NCBI RefSeq assembly: GCF_007754155.1
Contig: NZ_CP037423.1
Coordinates: 8,738,938 to 8,802,937 of the forward strand
Length of the DNA stretch: 64,000 bases
Direction: 5' to 3'
Origin: Stieleria neptunia
Lineage (GTDB): Bacteria; Planctomycetota; Planctomycetia; Pirellulales; Pirellulaceae
Part shown: positions 27,108 through 35,117 of the stretch, one piece after another
How the letters are laid out: each line of letters begins with the position of its first letter
Numbering within the stretch: the stretch's first letter is position 1
Position numbers and translations under genes: made by a program
Notes under the pieces: generated by a model
Databases searched by the model: none
Seen by the model: only the letters and a program-made list of their open reading frames with translations
What the model was told of the DNA's origin: nothing

Positions 27108-27263
27108 CTAGTGCTTCGTCAACTTTTATTCTTAGGGTACCGCGGAAAAGAAGTCAGGTACCAAAAATGCGAAGCACCCTGCGGGCCATTTGGTTTTTGG
27201 TACCTGACCCCTTTTCCGCTCGACAAACGCAGGCTCGAAAATTGAAAGCTGACAAAGCACTAG
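27108..27263. mobile_element. 156-bp MITE-like element, full copy
   Basis: It begins CTAGTGCTTCGTCA and ends TGACAAAGCACTAG, 14-bp terminal inverted repeats with one mismatch. The centre is a long imperfect palindrome around AGGTACC (arms GCGGAAAAG... and ...CTTTTCCGC). It is about 97% identical, in inverted orientation, to 37897-38052. Its right CTAG contains the stop codon of the neighbouring hydrolase gene. No coding sequence inside. Confidence 0.85.
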
Positions 27264-28174
27264 CGTTCGATCCAGGGGTTGTCGGTTTCGCTGATCGGCA
27301 CTTGCGAGGTGACAAACTTGACGATCTCGGGGATCACCTTGGCCGATTCGTTGACCAAGAAGGGGCCTCCCAACGGCTGCTTGACCTGTAGCAATTCCAG
27401 CCCTTGCGGATCCTTGCCTCCGCTGAGTTTCTTTTTGGCCGCCTCGACACGCTTGTAGATTCGATCGGTGTCGCTCTGCTCCGCGGAGCCTTCACCGACA
27501 ACCATCATGATCGGCAGTGAGGCGACGGTGGGAACCGCGATCGAGGTTTCGATCGGGACCCCCTTCAACAATCGTTCCGGCGACACCAGCACCAGGGCTT
27601 TGACGTCTTGGCCTTGCTTGCGTGTCCCGACGGGCACAAAACTCCAATCGCGTTGCGTCCAACCGGCGGCTAACACACAGCCTTCGCGGATGCCGATGAC
27701 GACCAGCGCGTTCAAATTCAACTTTCCCTCGTTGTTTTCCTTTTCCAAGAACGCTTTGGCCGCATCCAAGTCGTACTTGACGATCGCCATCACGTGTTGC
27801 TTTCGCATCCGTTCCAAATCGAACTCTTGGGTTTCACCACGTGGATCGGTGTACTCACGCGATCCGCCGTGCCCGCGGTAGTCGAGCGCCAAGACGGCGC
27901 AGCCGGCATCGCGGAGTGCGACGCACAGCTTGCCGTAGGGAGCCTTTTGCCCTTTCCACTCATGGACGATCATCACCGGGATCGCCGCCTTGCCTTTGTT
28001 GGAACCGAAATAATATCCGCTCAGTTCCAAACCGTCCTTGGTCGGCAATTTGACGGGCCCCGGCGGAGGCGGCGGATCCACCTTCTTCCGAGGACCTTGT
28101 GCGGAGAGAGTCGACTGCGTCAACAACGTCAGTGTGAACGCAAAGATGACAACTCGTACGGACAGACGGCGCAT
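27260..28174 (-). CDS. Secreted alpha/beta-hydrolase-fold protein lacking the nucleophile serine
   Basis: This 304-residue protein has a signal peptide (about 1-26) and an alpha/beta hydrolase core of dienelactone hydrolase type: VMIVHEW, then LALDYRGHGGS with a conserved oxyanion-region layout. The nucleophile elbow, normally GxSxG, reads GIREG at 161-165, so the serine position holds Arg163. The protein may be a non-enzymatic binding protein, or may use another residue. The stop codon TAG lies within the CTAG end of the adjacent MITE-like repeat; the last residues may therefore have been trimmed or preserved by insertion. Fold call firm, function unknown. Confidence 0.8.
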   Translation of the reverse strand: MRRLSVRVVIFAFTLTLLTQSTLSAQGPRKKVDPPPPPGPVKLPTKDGLELSGYYFGSNKGKAAIPVMIVHEWKGQKAPYGKLCVALRDAGCAVLALDYRGHGGSREYTDPRGETQEFDLERMRKQHVMAIVKYDLDAAKAFLEKENNEGKLNLNALVVIGIREGCVLAAGWTQRDWSFVPVGTRKQGQDVKALVLVSPERLLKGVPIETSIAVPTVASLPIMMVVGEGSAEQSDTDRIYKRVEAAKKKLSGGKDPQGLELLQVKQPLGGPFLVNESAKVIPEIVKFVTSQVPISETDNPWIER

Positions 28175-28258
28175 TCTAAACTCCTGGGCAGATACTCTCG
28201 GTCGGCAATCTCGGTTTGCTCATTTCCCTCTATTATGCGCTGAAACGGCCCTCAATGC

Positions 28259-28828
28259 CTAATTGAGAAGCTCTAAAAAGGCCCGCATCCAGGCAGGATG
28301 GGCCGGCCAGGCCGGTGCGCTGACCAGGTGTCCGTGCGTGTGAGCCGAATCCATCGTCGCGGCCGGCTCGACATATTTCCCACCCCCGGCGGTGACTTCG
28401 AACTGCACCGCAGGGTAGCAACTGCAGTCTTTTCCGACCAAGACGCCTGCCGCGGCGAGGATTTGCGGGCCGTGACAGATCGCGGCGATCGGTTTCTTTT
28501 CGACGTCAAATTGCTTGACAATCTCCAACACCCGGTCGTTGAGACGCAGGTATTCCGGCGCCCGGCCGCCCGGGACCACCAAGGCGTCGTAGTCCGCGAC
28601 GTCGACCGCAGAAAAATCGGCGGTGATGGCGAAGCGGTGCCCGGGTTTTTCGCTGTAGGTCTGGTCCCCGTCGAAATCATGGATCGCCGTCGCCACCGTG
28701 TCGCCGGGCGATTTGTCGGGACAGACCGTGTCGACGGCGTGACCCATCGTTTGCAGGATCTGCAGCGGGACCATCGCCTCGTAATCCTCGACATAGTCCC
28801 CGACGATCATCAAAATCTTCTTGCCCAT
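28259..28828 (-). CDS. DJ-1/PfpI family protein
   Basis: This 189-residue cytosolic protein has the DJ-1/PfpI fold. The nucleophile elbow holds Cys118 followed by His119 in AAICHGPQ, and Glu14 in DYVEDYE is positioned to contact it. PfpI-type proteins have been reported as proteases, deglycases or chaperones; the sequence does not choose between them. Length is normal for single-domain members. It is on the same strand as the hydrolase gene, 84 bp upstream of it, so joint transcription is possible but not certain. Confidence 0.92.
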   Translation of the reverse strand: MGKKILMIVGDYVEDYEAMVPLQILQTMGHAVDTVCPDKSPGDTVATAIHDFDGDQTYSEKPGHRFAITADFSAVDVADYDALVVPGGRAPEYLRLNDRVLEIVKQFDVEKKPIAAICHGPQILAAAGVLVGKDCSCYPAVQFEVTAGGGKYVEPAATMDSAHTHGHLVSAPAWPAHPAWMRAFLELLN

Positions 28829-28938
28829 TTGAATTTGCCTTGCGGTTGGTGGAGTCCTGATTTTTCCGCCCCAGGCCGATTTTCGGATCGGAATCGTAAC
28901 CTAGAGTGGCATTGAAATTTAAACCGGGGAATACGTTT

Positions 28939-29220
28939 ATGCGATACGCAATCCTTCTGAGCACACTGCTGATCACCTCCATCACCACCACCTCGGCGAC
29001 CTCTCCGACGGGCTGGAGCCCGATCATTCTGCCGACCGGTGACTACCGGACGAAAATCAAATCGATGCCCATCGAGCAACGCCCGGGTCGTCTGCTGCAT
29101 GTCTACGGCAACACGGTGCGTCTATTGGACCAATCCAGCCGCGGCATCGCGACGCGACCGATCCAGCAAATCTTCCTCGGGACGACGGTGCGTCGCACCG
29201 ACGGGTTCCGAGGGAATTGA
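28939..29220 (+). CDS. Small secreted protein of unknown function
   Basis: This 93-residue protein has a clear signal peptide (hydrophobic segment about 4-20) followed by a basic mature part of about 65 residues with no cysteines (MPIEQRPGRLLHVYGNTVRLLD). No family is recognised. The ATG at 28939 is chosen over 28906 because the earlier codons spoil the signal peptide. It is transcribed divergently from the PfpI gene. A dispersed repeat begins 8 bp after its stop. The signal peptide and normal codon use support a real gene. Confidence 0.65.
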   Translation: MRYAILLSTLLITSITTTSATSPTGWSPIILPTGDYRTKIKSMPIEQRPGRLLHVYGNTVRLLDQSSRGIATRPIQQIFLGTTVRRTDGFRGN

Positions 29221-29227
29221 TCGGAAG

Positions 29228-29325
29228 ACCACTTACTTTGACGCCAAGCGGGGTGTTTTCCGTTAGCGGTAGGGCGCGAGCCCTCCGGTCATTCACGGCG
29301 CAACCGGACGGCCCGCGGGCAGGGG
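29228..29325. repeat. Nested dispersed repeat, partial copy
   Basis: It contains CTTTGACGCCAAGCGGGGTG, GTTAGCG and the arms GCGAGCCCTCCGGTC / GACGG CCCGCGGGC-type region. The remaining 29326-29555 shows no gene; it is the probable promoter region of the BBP7 gene. Confidence 0.7.
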
Positions 29326-29555
29326 GGGTGAGGGCGCCGGCGGCCTGAGCGAACAACAAGAACCGGCCGACCCTCGCCAATCCGCAAAGTTTGCCAAGAT
29401 TCCTTAATCAGACGAACCGTCAATGTCGAAAAAGCCTACTACCGGGCGCGGTGTCGGCGAAAATCCGCGCGTGCACGGCGTTAATTTACGGCGCCACTCA
29501 ACGGCGCCAATCAACGGCGACCATCCATTGACCTGATGCAATATCTGGAATCCTC

Positions 29556-31196
29556 ATGATTCAAGACGCACTTCGACGTTTCGCGTTTGTGACCTGCTTT
29601 CTTGCTGTCGGTGTGTTCCACTGCGCCACGGGCGCCCTCGGCGGCGATCGCACGATCCGCCGCAAGCAACCCGACCGAAGCACCTATCAACCGCCGGTGC
29701 TTGAAACCCACCACCTTGAAACCGTGACGGTCACGCAGGCCGATCGCAGCGAACAAGCCGGCGAACAACATAGCGGGCTGGTCGACGCACCATTGGACGC
29801 GCTCCCACAGCCGCGCCGCCGCGCCGAACCTGTCGTCACCGAAGCGTCCTTGCCGGACCCGGTCGTGCTGTCAGAAAACGGAGCGACGGTGCAGACGGTC
29901 AGCTATGAAACCTCCAACCAACGACACGTGAACGTCGATCCGCAGCACCAGGCGGTTCAAACCTGCTCGTGTGAATCCTGCCGCAGCGGCGGCGCCCATG
30001 TTCCGCTGCCACCGCCGATGCCCCACACCGTCGATGCATCGCCATACGGATTCGCCGGTGAGGTGTTTGACGGCGGCTGCGATTCGCAGTTCTGTGACGG
30101 GGCATCCTGCGACGGCGGATGCGATGCGATCGGATGCGGCCCGCTGGGTCGTCTCGGGCTGTCGGCGAATGACTGGTTCGGGTCGGTCGAGTTGTTGTTG
30201 ATGTTTCGCTCGGGCGATCGCCTGCCCGCCCTGGCATCCGATGGCACCTTGGACGATACCGACACGCAAATCTTTGCCGGTCGCGAAACGGTTTTCAAAG
30301 ACATGACCGCGGGCGGGCGTCTGACCGTCGGTGCTTGGCTGGACGATTACATGGACCGCAACATCGTCGCTCGAGGCTGGTTCGCCGGAGAACAAACCTA
30401 CGGATTCAACGCCAATCAAAACACGCACACGACACTCGTCCGCCCGTTCTTCAATGTCACCGATGGCGTGGTCCCGATCGACGACACGCGGATCATCGCG
30501 ACGCCGGGTGAAGCCAGCGGCGAACTGAGCATCCGCGCCGACAGCAACACCTTCGGAGCCGACGTCTCGATTCGCCAACTGTGGTACAAACGCCAAGGTG
30601 CGACGGTCGATTTGTTGTACGGCTACCAGTACATGGGGATGGATCAATCACTGACGATCGCAGACCGCGCCACCGCGCTCAGCGACGGTGTTCGGCCGAT
30701 CGGATCCGTCTTGGCGACTTCGGATTCGTTCGACGTGGAGAATGATTTCCACGGCGGCCAGCTCGGCGTCGCGACCCATTACCGCGAAGGCTGTTGGTCG
30801 TTCAGCACGCTGGCAAAAATCGGCTTCGGATCGATCCGCCGACGAGCCGTATTGGCCGGCAGCACGTTCACGAGTATCGACGGCAACAATGCGACCGACC
30901 CCAACGGCATTCTGGTCCGCTCGACGAATTCGGGGACGCACAGCGACAACACCTTCGGCTGGGTCCCCGAACTGGACTTCACACTCGGCTGGCAAAAGTA
31001 CCCCTGTTTCGACGTCACCTTCGGCTATCACATCATCGCAATGACCGACGCCTTGGAACTCAGTGGCGTGATCGATCCCAACCTGTCCGTCAACCTGGCC
31101 GACCCTGCCGTCGGTGCACAACGCCCCACGTCGAACTTCCGGCACGGGACATTCTACGTCCAAGGCATCCACTTCGGTCTGGCGTACATCTACTGA
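29556..31196 (+). CDS. BBP7-type outer-membrane beta-barrel protein
   Basis: This 546-residue protein has a signal peptide (about 1-30), a variable linker of about 140 residues with a cysteine-rich patch (CSCESC, CDSQFCDGASCDGGCDAIGC region at about 137-195), and a C-terminal barrel-like domain. It matches the planctomycete putative beta-barrel porin 7 group: ANDWFGSVELLLMF, LLYGYQYMGM, NDFHGGQLGV and late strands WVPELDFTLGWQ and FGYHIIAMTD. It probably lies in the outer membrane or its planctomycete equivalent. Transport role unknown. The clustered cysteines may bind metal or form disulfides. The next gene starts 76 bp downstream. Confidence 0.86.
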   Translation: MIQDALRRFAFVTCFLAVGVFHCATGALGGDRTIRRKQPDRSTYQPPVLETHHLETVTVTQADRSEQAGEQHSGLVDAPLDALPQPRRRAEPVVTEASLPDPVVLSENGATVQTVSYETSNQRHVNVDPQHQAVQTCSCESCRSGGAHVPLPPPMPHTVDASPYGFAGEVFDGGCDSQFCDGASCDGGCDAIGCGPLGRLGLSANDWFGSVELLLMFRSGDRLPALASDGTLDDTDTQIFAGRETVFKDMTAGGRLTVGAWLDDYMDRNIVARGWFAGEQTYGFNANQNTHTTLVRPFFNVTDGVVPIDDTRIIATPGEASGELSIRADSNTFGADVSIRQLWYKRQGATVDLLYGYQYMGMDQSLTIADRATALSDGVRPIGSVLATSDSFDVENDFHGGQLGVATHYREGCWSFSTLAKIGFGSIRRRAVLAGSTFTSIDGNNATDPNGILVRSTNSGTHSDNTFGWVPELDFTLGWQKYPCFDVTFGYHIIAMTDALELSGVIDPNLSVNLADPAVGAQRPTSNFRHGTFYVQGIHFGLAYIY

Positions 31197-31272
31197 CCCC
31201 ACCCCGAACACCCCAAAGCACCCAGTCAACCAAAAAGGTGTCGGACACCTTTTTCTCTCCCAAAGGAATGGA

Positions 31273-32229
31273 ATGATGGCGGCCAAGGAGCCTACGGGAT
31301 GCCAACGCTTTGTGGACATGTGGGCCTTGCCGGGAGTGCATCCCAGCAACGTCGAGTTCCTGCAAAAGCTGAAAACGGCTGACACCAATCACTTCACCAC
31401 GCACATGGATTGCGTCGGAACGGTCAACACCCTGGACCAGGAAACCGGTGATTGGGAAAAAACGCATCTGGTCGGGGTGCGGACCGACGTCTGGAAACCG
31501 GACGATGAGGAAATGCACAGTTGTCTGGAGGCGATGAAAGACAAACGTCGCAATGAGCTGAAACGTTCGATCAAACGCTCCGGTCGATTGAACGCGAAGC
31601 AGAAACAGAAGCTCGACGACCAATTGGCCGAAGACGAGATCATGCAGATGCAATGCGACGACATTCAAACGCGTCGCCTGGTCTTGAAATTGTTTCGCAC
31701 CACCGGTGATCGCGTCCGCTGGGTCGGCACGATCGAAGAAGTCACGGCGACGGAAGTCCACAATTCGATCGGCACCGGAAAATCTCTGCTGACGATGGCC
31801 GCGATGCTCTCGCGCAATGATCTGGTCACGTACGTGCAACAGAACCATCGCACCTTTCGCATCCCGTCGCTGTTCAGTTTCTGCTATCACGACGGCGAAC
31901 GCATGTGGAACCTGATGCTGCGCCGGCATTGGTTTTCGATCGGAGCCGACTTTGAAATCGAAGCCGACGGACAAGGGATCGGCGAAATCGATGGCAAACT
32001 CTTCTCCTTCGGCAGCGACAGCCATCTGGTCTTGGACGCCCACCCGCTGACCACACAGTCCTCGTTCGTCAATCTGGTCACGCTATTCGCCGCATCGGTC
32101 GGTTACCACCGCGCCATGCGAAAAAGCGTCAATCGCCGCGTCGAAGCCGCCCTGGGCGGCGAATCCCACCGCAACCTGCTGCAAAACGAAGAACTGCGAC
32201 TCCGCCAAAACGGCCGCGCCGCCGCCTGA
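31273..32229 (+). CDS. Unknown protein with LURP-one/tubby-like C-terminal region
   Basis: This 318-residue protein has no signal peptide. Its C-terminal half (about 205-275) has alternating strands and a pattern like LURP-one/scramblase-type tubby folds: MWNLMLRRHWFSIGADFEIEADGQGIGEIDGK, with a central phenylalanine-serine-isoleucine-glycine turn. Such domains bind lipids or membranes in other systems, so that is a possible role. A basic helix at about 85-125 (KDKRRNELKRSIKRSGR) precedes it. Start at ATG 31273, with a GGAATGG ribosome site. It follows the BBP7 gene by 76 bp and may be co-transcribed. Function unknown. Confidence 0.65.
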   Translation: MMAAKEPTGCQRFVDMWALPGVHPSNVEFLQKLKTADTNHFTTHMDCVGTVNTLDQETGDWEKTHLVGVRTDVWKPDDEEMHSCLEAMKDKRRNELKRSIKRSGRLNAKQKQKLDDQLAEDEIMQMQCDDIQTRRLVLKLFRTTGDRVRWVGTIEEVTATEVHNSIGTGKSLLTMAAMLSRNDLVTYVQQNHRTFRIPSLFSFCYHDGERMWNLMLRRHWFSIGADFEIEADGQGIGEIDGKLFSFGSDSHLVLDAHPLTTQSSFVNLVTLFAASVGYHRAMRKSVNRRVEAALGGESHRNLLQNEELRLRQNGRAAA

Positions 32230-32241
32230 TGCGTCGAAACG

Positions 32242-32402
32242 GGGTGGGCAGAAAAATGGTGGGCAGAAAAATGCCAGCGGAGGAATCAAGACAAGAAAAT
32301 TGACGACAAGAAAACAAGAAAAACGCTGCCGCGAGGACCGGATCAGGTCCGAGTCATTTTCTTGTCACCCATTTTCCTGCCCACCATTTTTCTGCCATCC
32401 CC
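32242..32402. repeat. Inverted repeat region with GTGGGCAGAAAAATG units
   Basis: Two direct GGTGGGCAGAAAAATG units at the left (from 32242) face CCCACCATTTTTCTGCC at the right end, with GACAAGAAAA / TTTTCTTGTC arms inside. A smaller relative lies at 33076-33175. The region separates the LURP-one-like gene from the carbonic anhydrase gene. Confidence 0.75.
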
Positions 32403-32480
32403 CCAGACCTTGCCCGATCGCGGATCCGGTAAACTCGGTCGGACTTGTTCTGTTTCCCTGCCCGTGGAGTGCTAACTTTC

Positions 32481-33029
32481 ATGTCGCTATCGATTCGCTC
32501 GTTTGGTGGGATCACGCCACGTCTTGGCCAACGCGTCTATGTCGACCCGGCAGCCACGGTGATCGGCGACGTTGTGTTGGGCGATGATGCCTCCGTCTGG
32601 CCCGGAGCGGTCATCCGCGGTGACATGCAGCCGATCAAGATCGGCGCTCGCAGCAATGTGCAAGACACCGCCGTGCTGCACACCACCCATGACGGCGATT
32701 TCAATCCCGGCGGTTGGCCGCTGACGATCGGCGACGACGTGGTGATCGGCCACCGTGCGATCCTGCATGGCTGCACGGTCGCAAACCGCGTCCTGATCGG
32801 CAACGGAGCGGTGGTCAACGATGGCGCCGTGATCCCCGACGAAGTCATTGTCGGGGCCGGTTGTATCGTGCCGCCCGGCAAGACACTCGAGAGCGGTTTT
32901 GTGTACGTGGGCAACCCTTGCCGACAACTTCGCCCCGTCAGCGAAAAAGAAGTCCGCTTCTTCCTCTACTCACCGGCCCACTACGTGAAAATGAAAGATC
33001 GATATCTGGCCGAAGCGGAAGATCAGTGA
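32481..33029 (+). CDS. Gamma-class carbonic anhydrase / YrdA-type protein
   Basis: This 182-residue protein has a left-handed beta helix made of repeated hexapeptides (ATVIGDVVLGDDASVWPGAVIRGD). The three expected metal-site histidines are His67 (VLHTTH), His91 (VIGHRAILHG) and His96, with the characteristic five-residue spacing between the last two. Gamma carbonic anhydrases hydrate CO2 as trimers with zinc at the interfaces; many YrdA-type members are of unproven activity. It is cytosolic. The ATG at 32481 follows the Asn/Ser-rich promoter area; upstream codons are shared with a repeat. It stands alone. Confidence 0.93.
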   Translation: MSLSIRSFGGITPRLGQRVYVDPAATVIGDVVLGDDASVWPGAVIRGDMQPIKIGARSNVQDTAVLHTTHDGDFNPGGWPLTIGDDVVIGHRAILHGCTVANRVLIGNGAVVNDGAVIPDEVIVGAGCIVPPGKTLESGFVYVGNPCRQLRPVSEKEVRFFLYSPAHYVKMKDRYLAEAEDQ

Positions 33030-33075
33030 CGCAAACAGGCCTTGAGTTGCGCCGGGGGAGTGCCAAGGCTGGAGA

Positions 33076-33175
33076 ACAGACAAGAAAATCGATGACAAGA
33101 AAATTAAGGAAGAGCAACCAGGAAGCCTGATCGGAACCACGTCATTTTCTTGTCACCAATTTTCCTGTCGACCGA
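33076..33175. repeat. GACAAGAAAAT inverted repeat copy
   Basis: ACAAGAAAAT(C/T) units at 33080-33104 face TTTTCTTGTC and ATTTTCCTGTC at 33146-33172. Same family as the 32242-32402 region, shorter. Confidence 0.65.
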
Positions 33176-33210
33176 TTTCCGCTGGCTGTTCCCAGCCCAT
33201 TGACCAGAGG

Positions 33211-33261
33211 CGAGCTGGAAGCTTTCTCCACTTGGATTGGCAAGCTGGAAGCTTACCCCAC
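33211..33261. repeat. Two direct AAGCTGGAAGCTT units, second overlapping a gene end
   Basis: GAGCTGGAAGCTT (33212-) and CAAGCTGGAAGCTTACCCCAC (33241-33261). Read on the minus strand, the second unit contains the stop TAA of the DapA-like gene at 33253-33255. Confidence 0.8.
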
Positions 33262-34161
33262 GGTCAGGCCGGCGACGGCGTCGCGGATCTTGGCGACCAG
33301 GGACTCCTCGAGGTCGCTGAGCATCGGCAGCAGCGGACCGGTCGCCGCGATGCCGGCTTCGGCGACGGCGTGATGCAACACGCGTATCGGGCTGTACGTG
33401 TTGCGCAAATCCTCCAGCGGCAAGAACCACTGCCGAATCGACTCGGCCGTTTCAAAGTCGCCGGCCTGGATCGCGTGGAGCATCTCCATGCTGCGAGCCG
33501 GCGCGACGCAGACGCATCCACTGGTGAATCCGGTGATGCCGAAGTCGCGGAGGTGCACGATGGCGGGTTGTTCGCCGATTCCGCTGACCATCCGCGAGGC
33601 CGGAAAGACGTCACGGATTTCATTGAGATAATCGTCTTGGCTGGGATCATCCCGAACGACGGCGTACTTGATCCACGAGATCACACCGTCACGGTGCAAC
33701 GCCTCGACCCATTGGGCGTCCAACCAGCGATCAAATTTCAAGTACAACACGAGGGGTTTGCCGAAGCGTTCGGCCAGCAGACGAATGCCGGTCGCGATCC
33801 CTTGTTGGTCCACGACATCACGTGCGGGCAGCAACATCGCGGTGGCGAAGTCATACTCGCGCAAGATATCGACTTGATCGACGGCCAAACCGTAGGCCGG
33901 GCCGATCGAGGGCACGACGGTGGTCTGGTCGCCGGCGGTTTCGCTGAGCATCGTCAGCGTCTTGGCGTACTCGCTGAGCCGCATGTGATAGAAGACGGCG
34001 TTTCCACCGTACAACAACGAACGAATTCCGCCGGCTTCGAGAAACCGAATCAGTTTCGCATTCTCGACCGAACAAACTTCGCCATCGCCGTCACGCGCAA
34101 GCGGCGGCACGGCGAAAACACTTTCAGCCAGATGGCTGGGATCAAACGAACTGGTGAGCAT
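33253..34161 (-). CDS. Dihydrodipicolinate synthase family (DapA-like) aldolase/lyase
   Basis: This 302-residue cytosolic protein has the TIM-barrel DapA fold: early SLLYGGNAVFY in place of GxxG[ST]E-type motifs, Tyr140 in LVLYLKF and the Schiff-base Lys165 in SWIKYAVVRDD. DapA-family lyases cleave or make keto acids; in a cluster with an SMP-30-type lactonase they often act in sugar-acid degradation (for example 2-keto-3-deoxy acids). Its stop codon lies inside a dispersed repeat, so its last two codons are repeat-derived. It follows the SMP-30 gene by 4 bp, forming the end of a three-gene operon. Exact substrate unknown. Confidence 0.85.
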   Translation of the reverse strand: MLTSSFDPSHLAESVFAVPPLARDGDGEVCSVENAKLIRFLEAGGIRSLLYGGNAVFYHMRLSEYAKTLTMLSETAGDQTTVVPSIGPAYGLAVDQVDILREYDFATAMLLPARDVVDQQGIATGIRLLAERFGKPLVLYLKFDRWLDAQWVEALHRDGVISWIKYAVVRDDPSQDDYLNEIRDVFPASRMVSGIGEQPAIVHLRDFGITGFTSGCVCVAPARSMEMLHAIQAGDFETAESIRQWFLPLEDLRNTYSPIRVLHHAVAEAGIAATGPLLPMLSDLEESLVAKIRDAVAGLTVG

Positions 34162-34165
34162 GGTA

Positions 34166-35107
34166 TCAGTGCAATCCGGGGATCGGCATGGTGACTCGGT
34201 ACAAACCGCTGCGAGCGGTCACAAACATGGTTTTCCAATCATCGCCGCCGAAGCAGACGTTGGCCGGCTGCTGGGGAAACGAGACGACGCCGATCTGCTT
34301 TCCGGCGGGCGAAAAAATCTGCACACCGATGTGGGTGGTGATGTAAACATTGCCTTGAACATCCAACGCGATCCCGTCGGCGCCGGTTCCCGATTGTCCT
34401 TCGGGTTGTTCAACGGTGCAAAACGTTTTCGGCGGGGACAACTTCCCCGGCCCGGTCACTTCATAAACCAGCATCTCGGCCTGTTGGCTGGGGCAGACAT
34501 AAAGACGTTTTCGGTCGGGCGACATGCCGATGCCGTTGGGCGCGGCCAAACCCTCGGTGACGCGAGAGACCGTGCCGTCGGCGGCGATGTAATAGACCGC
34601 TTGGACGGTTTGCGGCAGCGGTGTCGGGGCGCGGAACAGCGGGTCGGTGAAATAGATGCCGCCCTGGCCATCAACGGTCAAATCGTTGGGTGCGTTGAAT
34701 CGTTTGCCGTCGTACTGGGACGCCAACACGGTCGCGCTTGCATGTTCGTCATAGCGGACCACTTGCCCGTCCATCTGACAGGCCAAGATGCGTCCATCGC
34801 TGGGGATCAGGATGCCGTTGGTGTGCTTGGAGTCACCGGTGAACAGGCTGATCGACCCGTCGGCGCTCAGCCGGTGGATGGCGGAGTTGGGAATGTCGGT
34901 GAACAACAGCGATTTGGATTTCGGTTCCCAGGCCGGGCCTTCGGTGAACGCGAATCCGTCTCGAATCAATTCGACCTTGCCGGTCGGCTTGATGGTCGTT
35001 GACGAGTCGTCTTGAGCCGAGTTGTCTTGAGCCAACGCAGGTGGAGACTCAAACGCCACCAGACCGAAACCAACGATCATCAAACAGAGCACAAAATTCA
35101 GTTTCAT
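34166..35107 (-). CDS. SMP-30/gluconolactonase family protein, secreted
   Basis: This 313-residue protein has a signal peptide (about 1-27) and the six-bladed propeller fold of SMP-30/gluconolactonases. The metal-site pattern appears as FTEGPAW near 54, then NAPNDLTVDGQGGIYFTDP and a late AAPNGIGMSPDRK blade. It should hydrolyse a sugar lactone in the periplasm, feeding the neighbouring DapA-like enzyme. The operon runs 36614 to 33253, with gaps of 10 and 4 bp. Substrate not decided by sequence. Confidence 0.88.
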   Translation of the reverse strand: MKLNFVLCLMIVGFGLVAFESPPALAQDNSAQDDSSTTIKPTGKVELIRDGFAFTEGPAWEPKSKSLLFTDIPNSAIHRLSADGSISLFTGDSKHTNGILIPSDGRILACQMDGQVVRYDEHASATVLASQYDGKRFNAPNDLTVDGQGGIYFTDPLFRAPTPLPQTVQAVYYIAADGTVSRVTEGLAAPNGIGMSPDRKRLYVCPSQQAEMLVYEVTGPGKLSPPKTFCTVEQPEGQSGTGADGIALDVQGNVYITTHIGVQIFSPAGKQIGVVSFPQQPANVCFGGDDWKTMFVTARSGLYRVTMPIPGLH

Positions 35108-35117
35108 TGTGGTCGTC

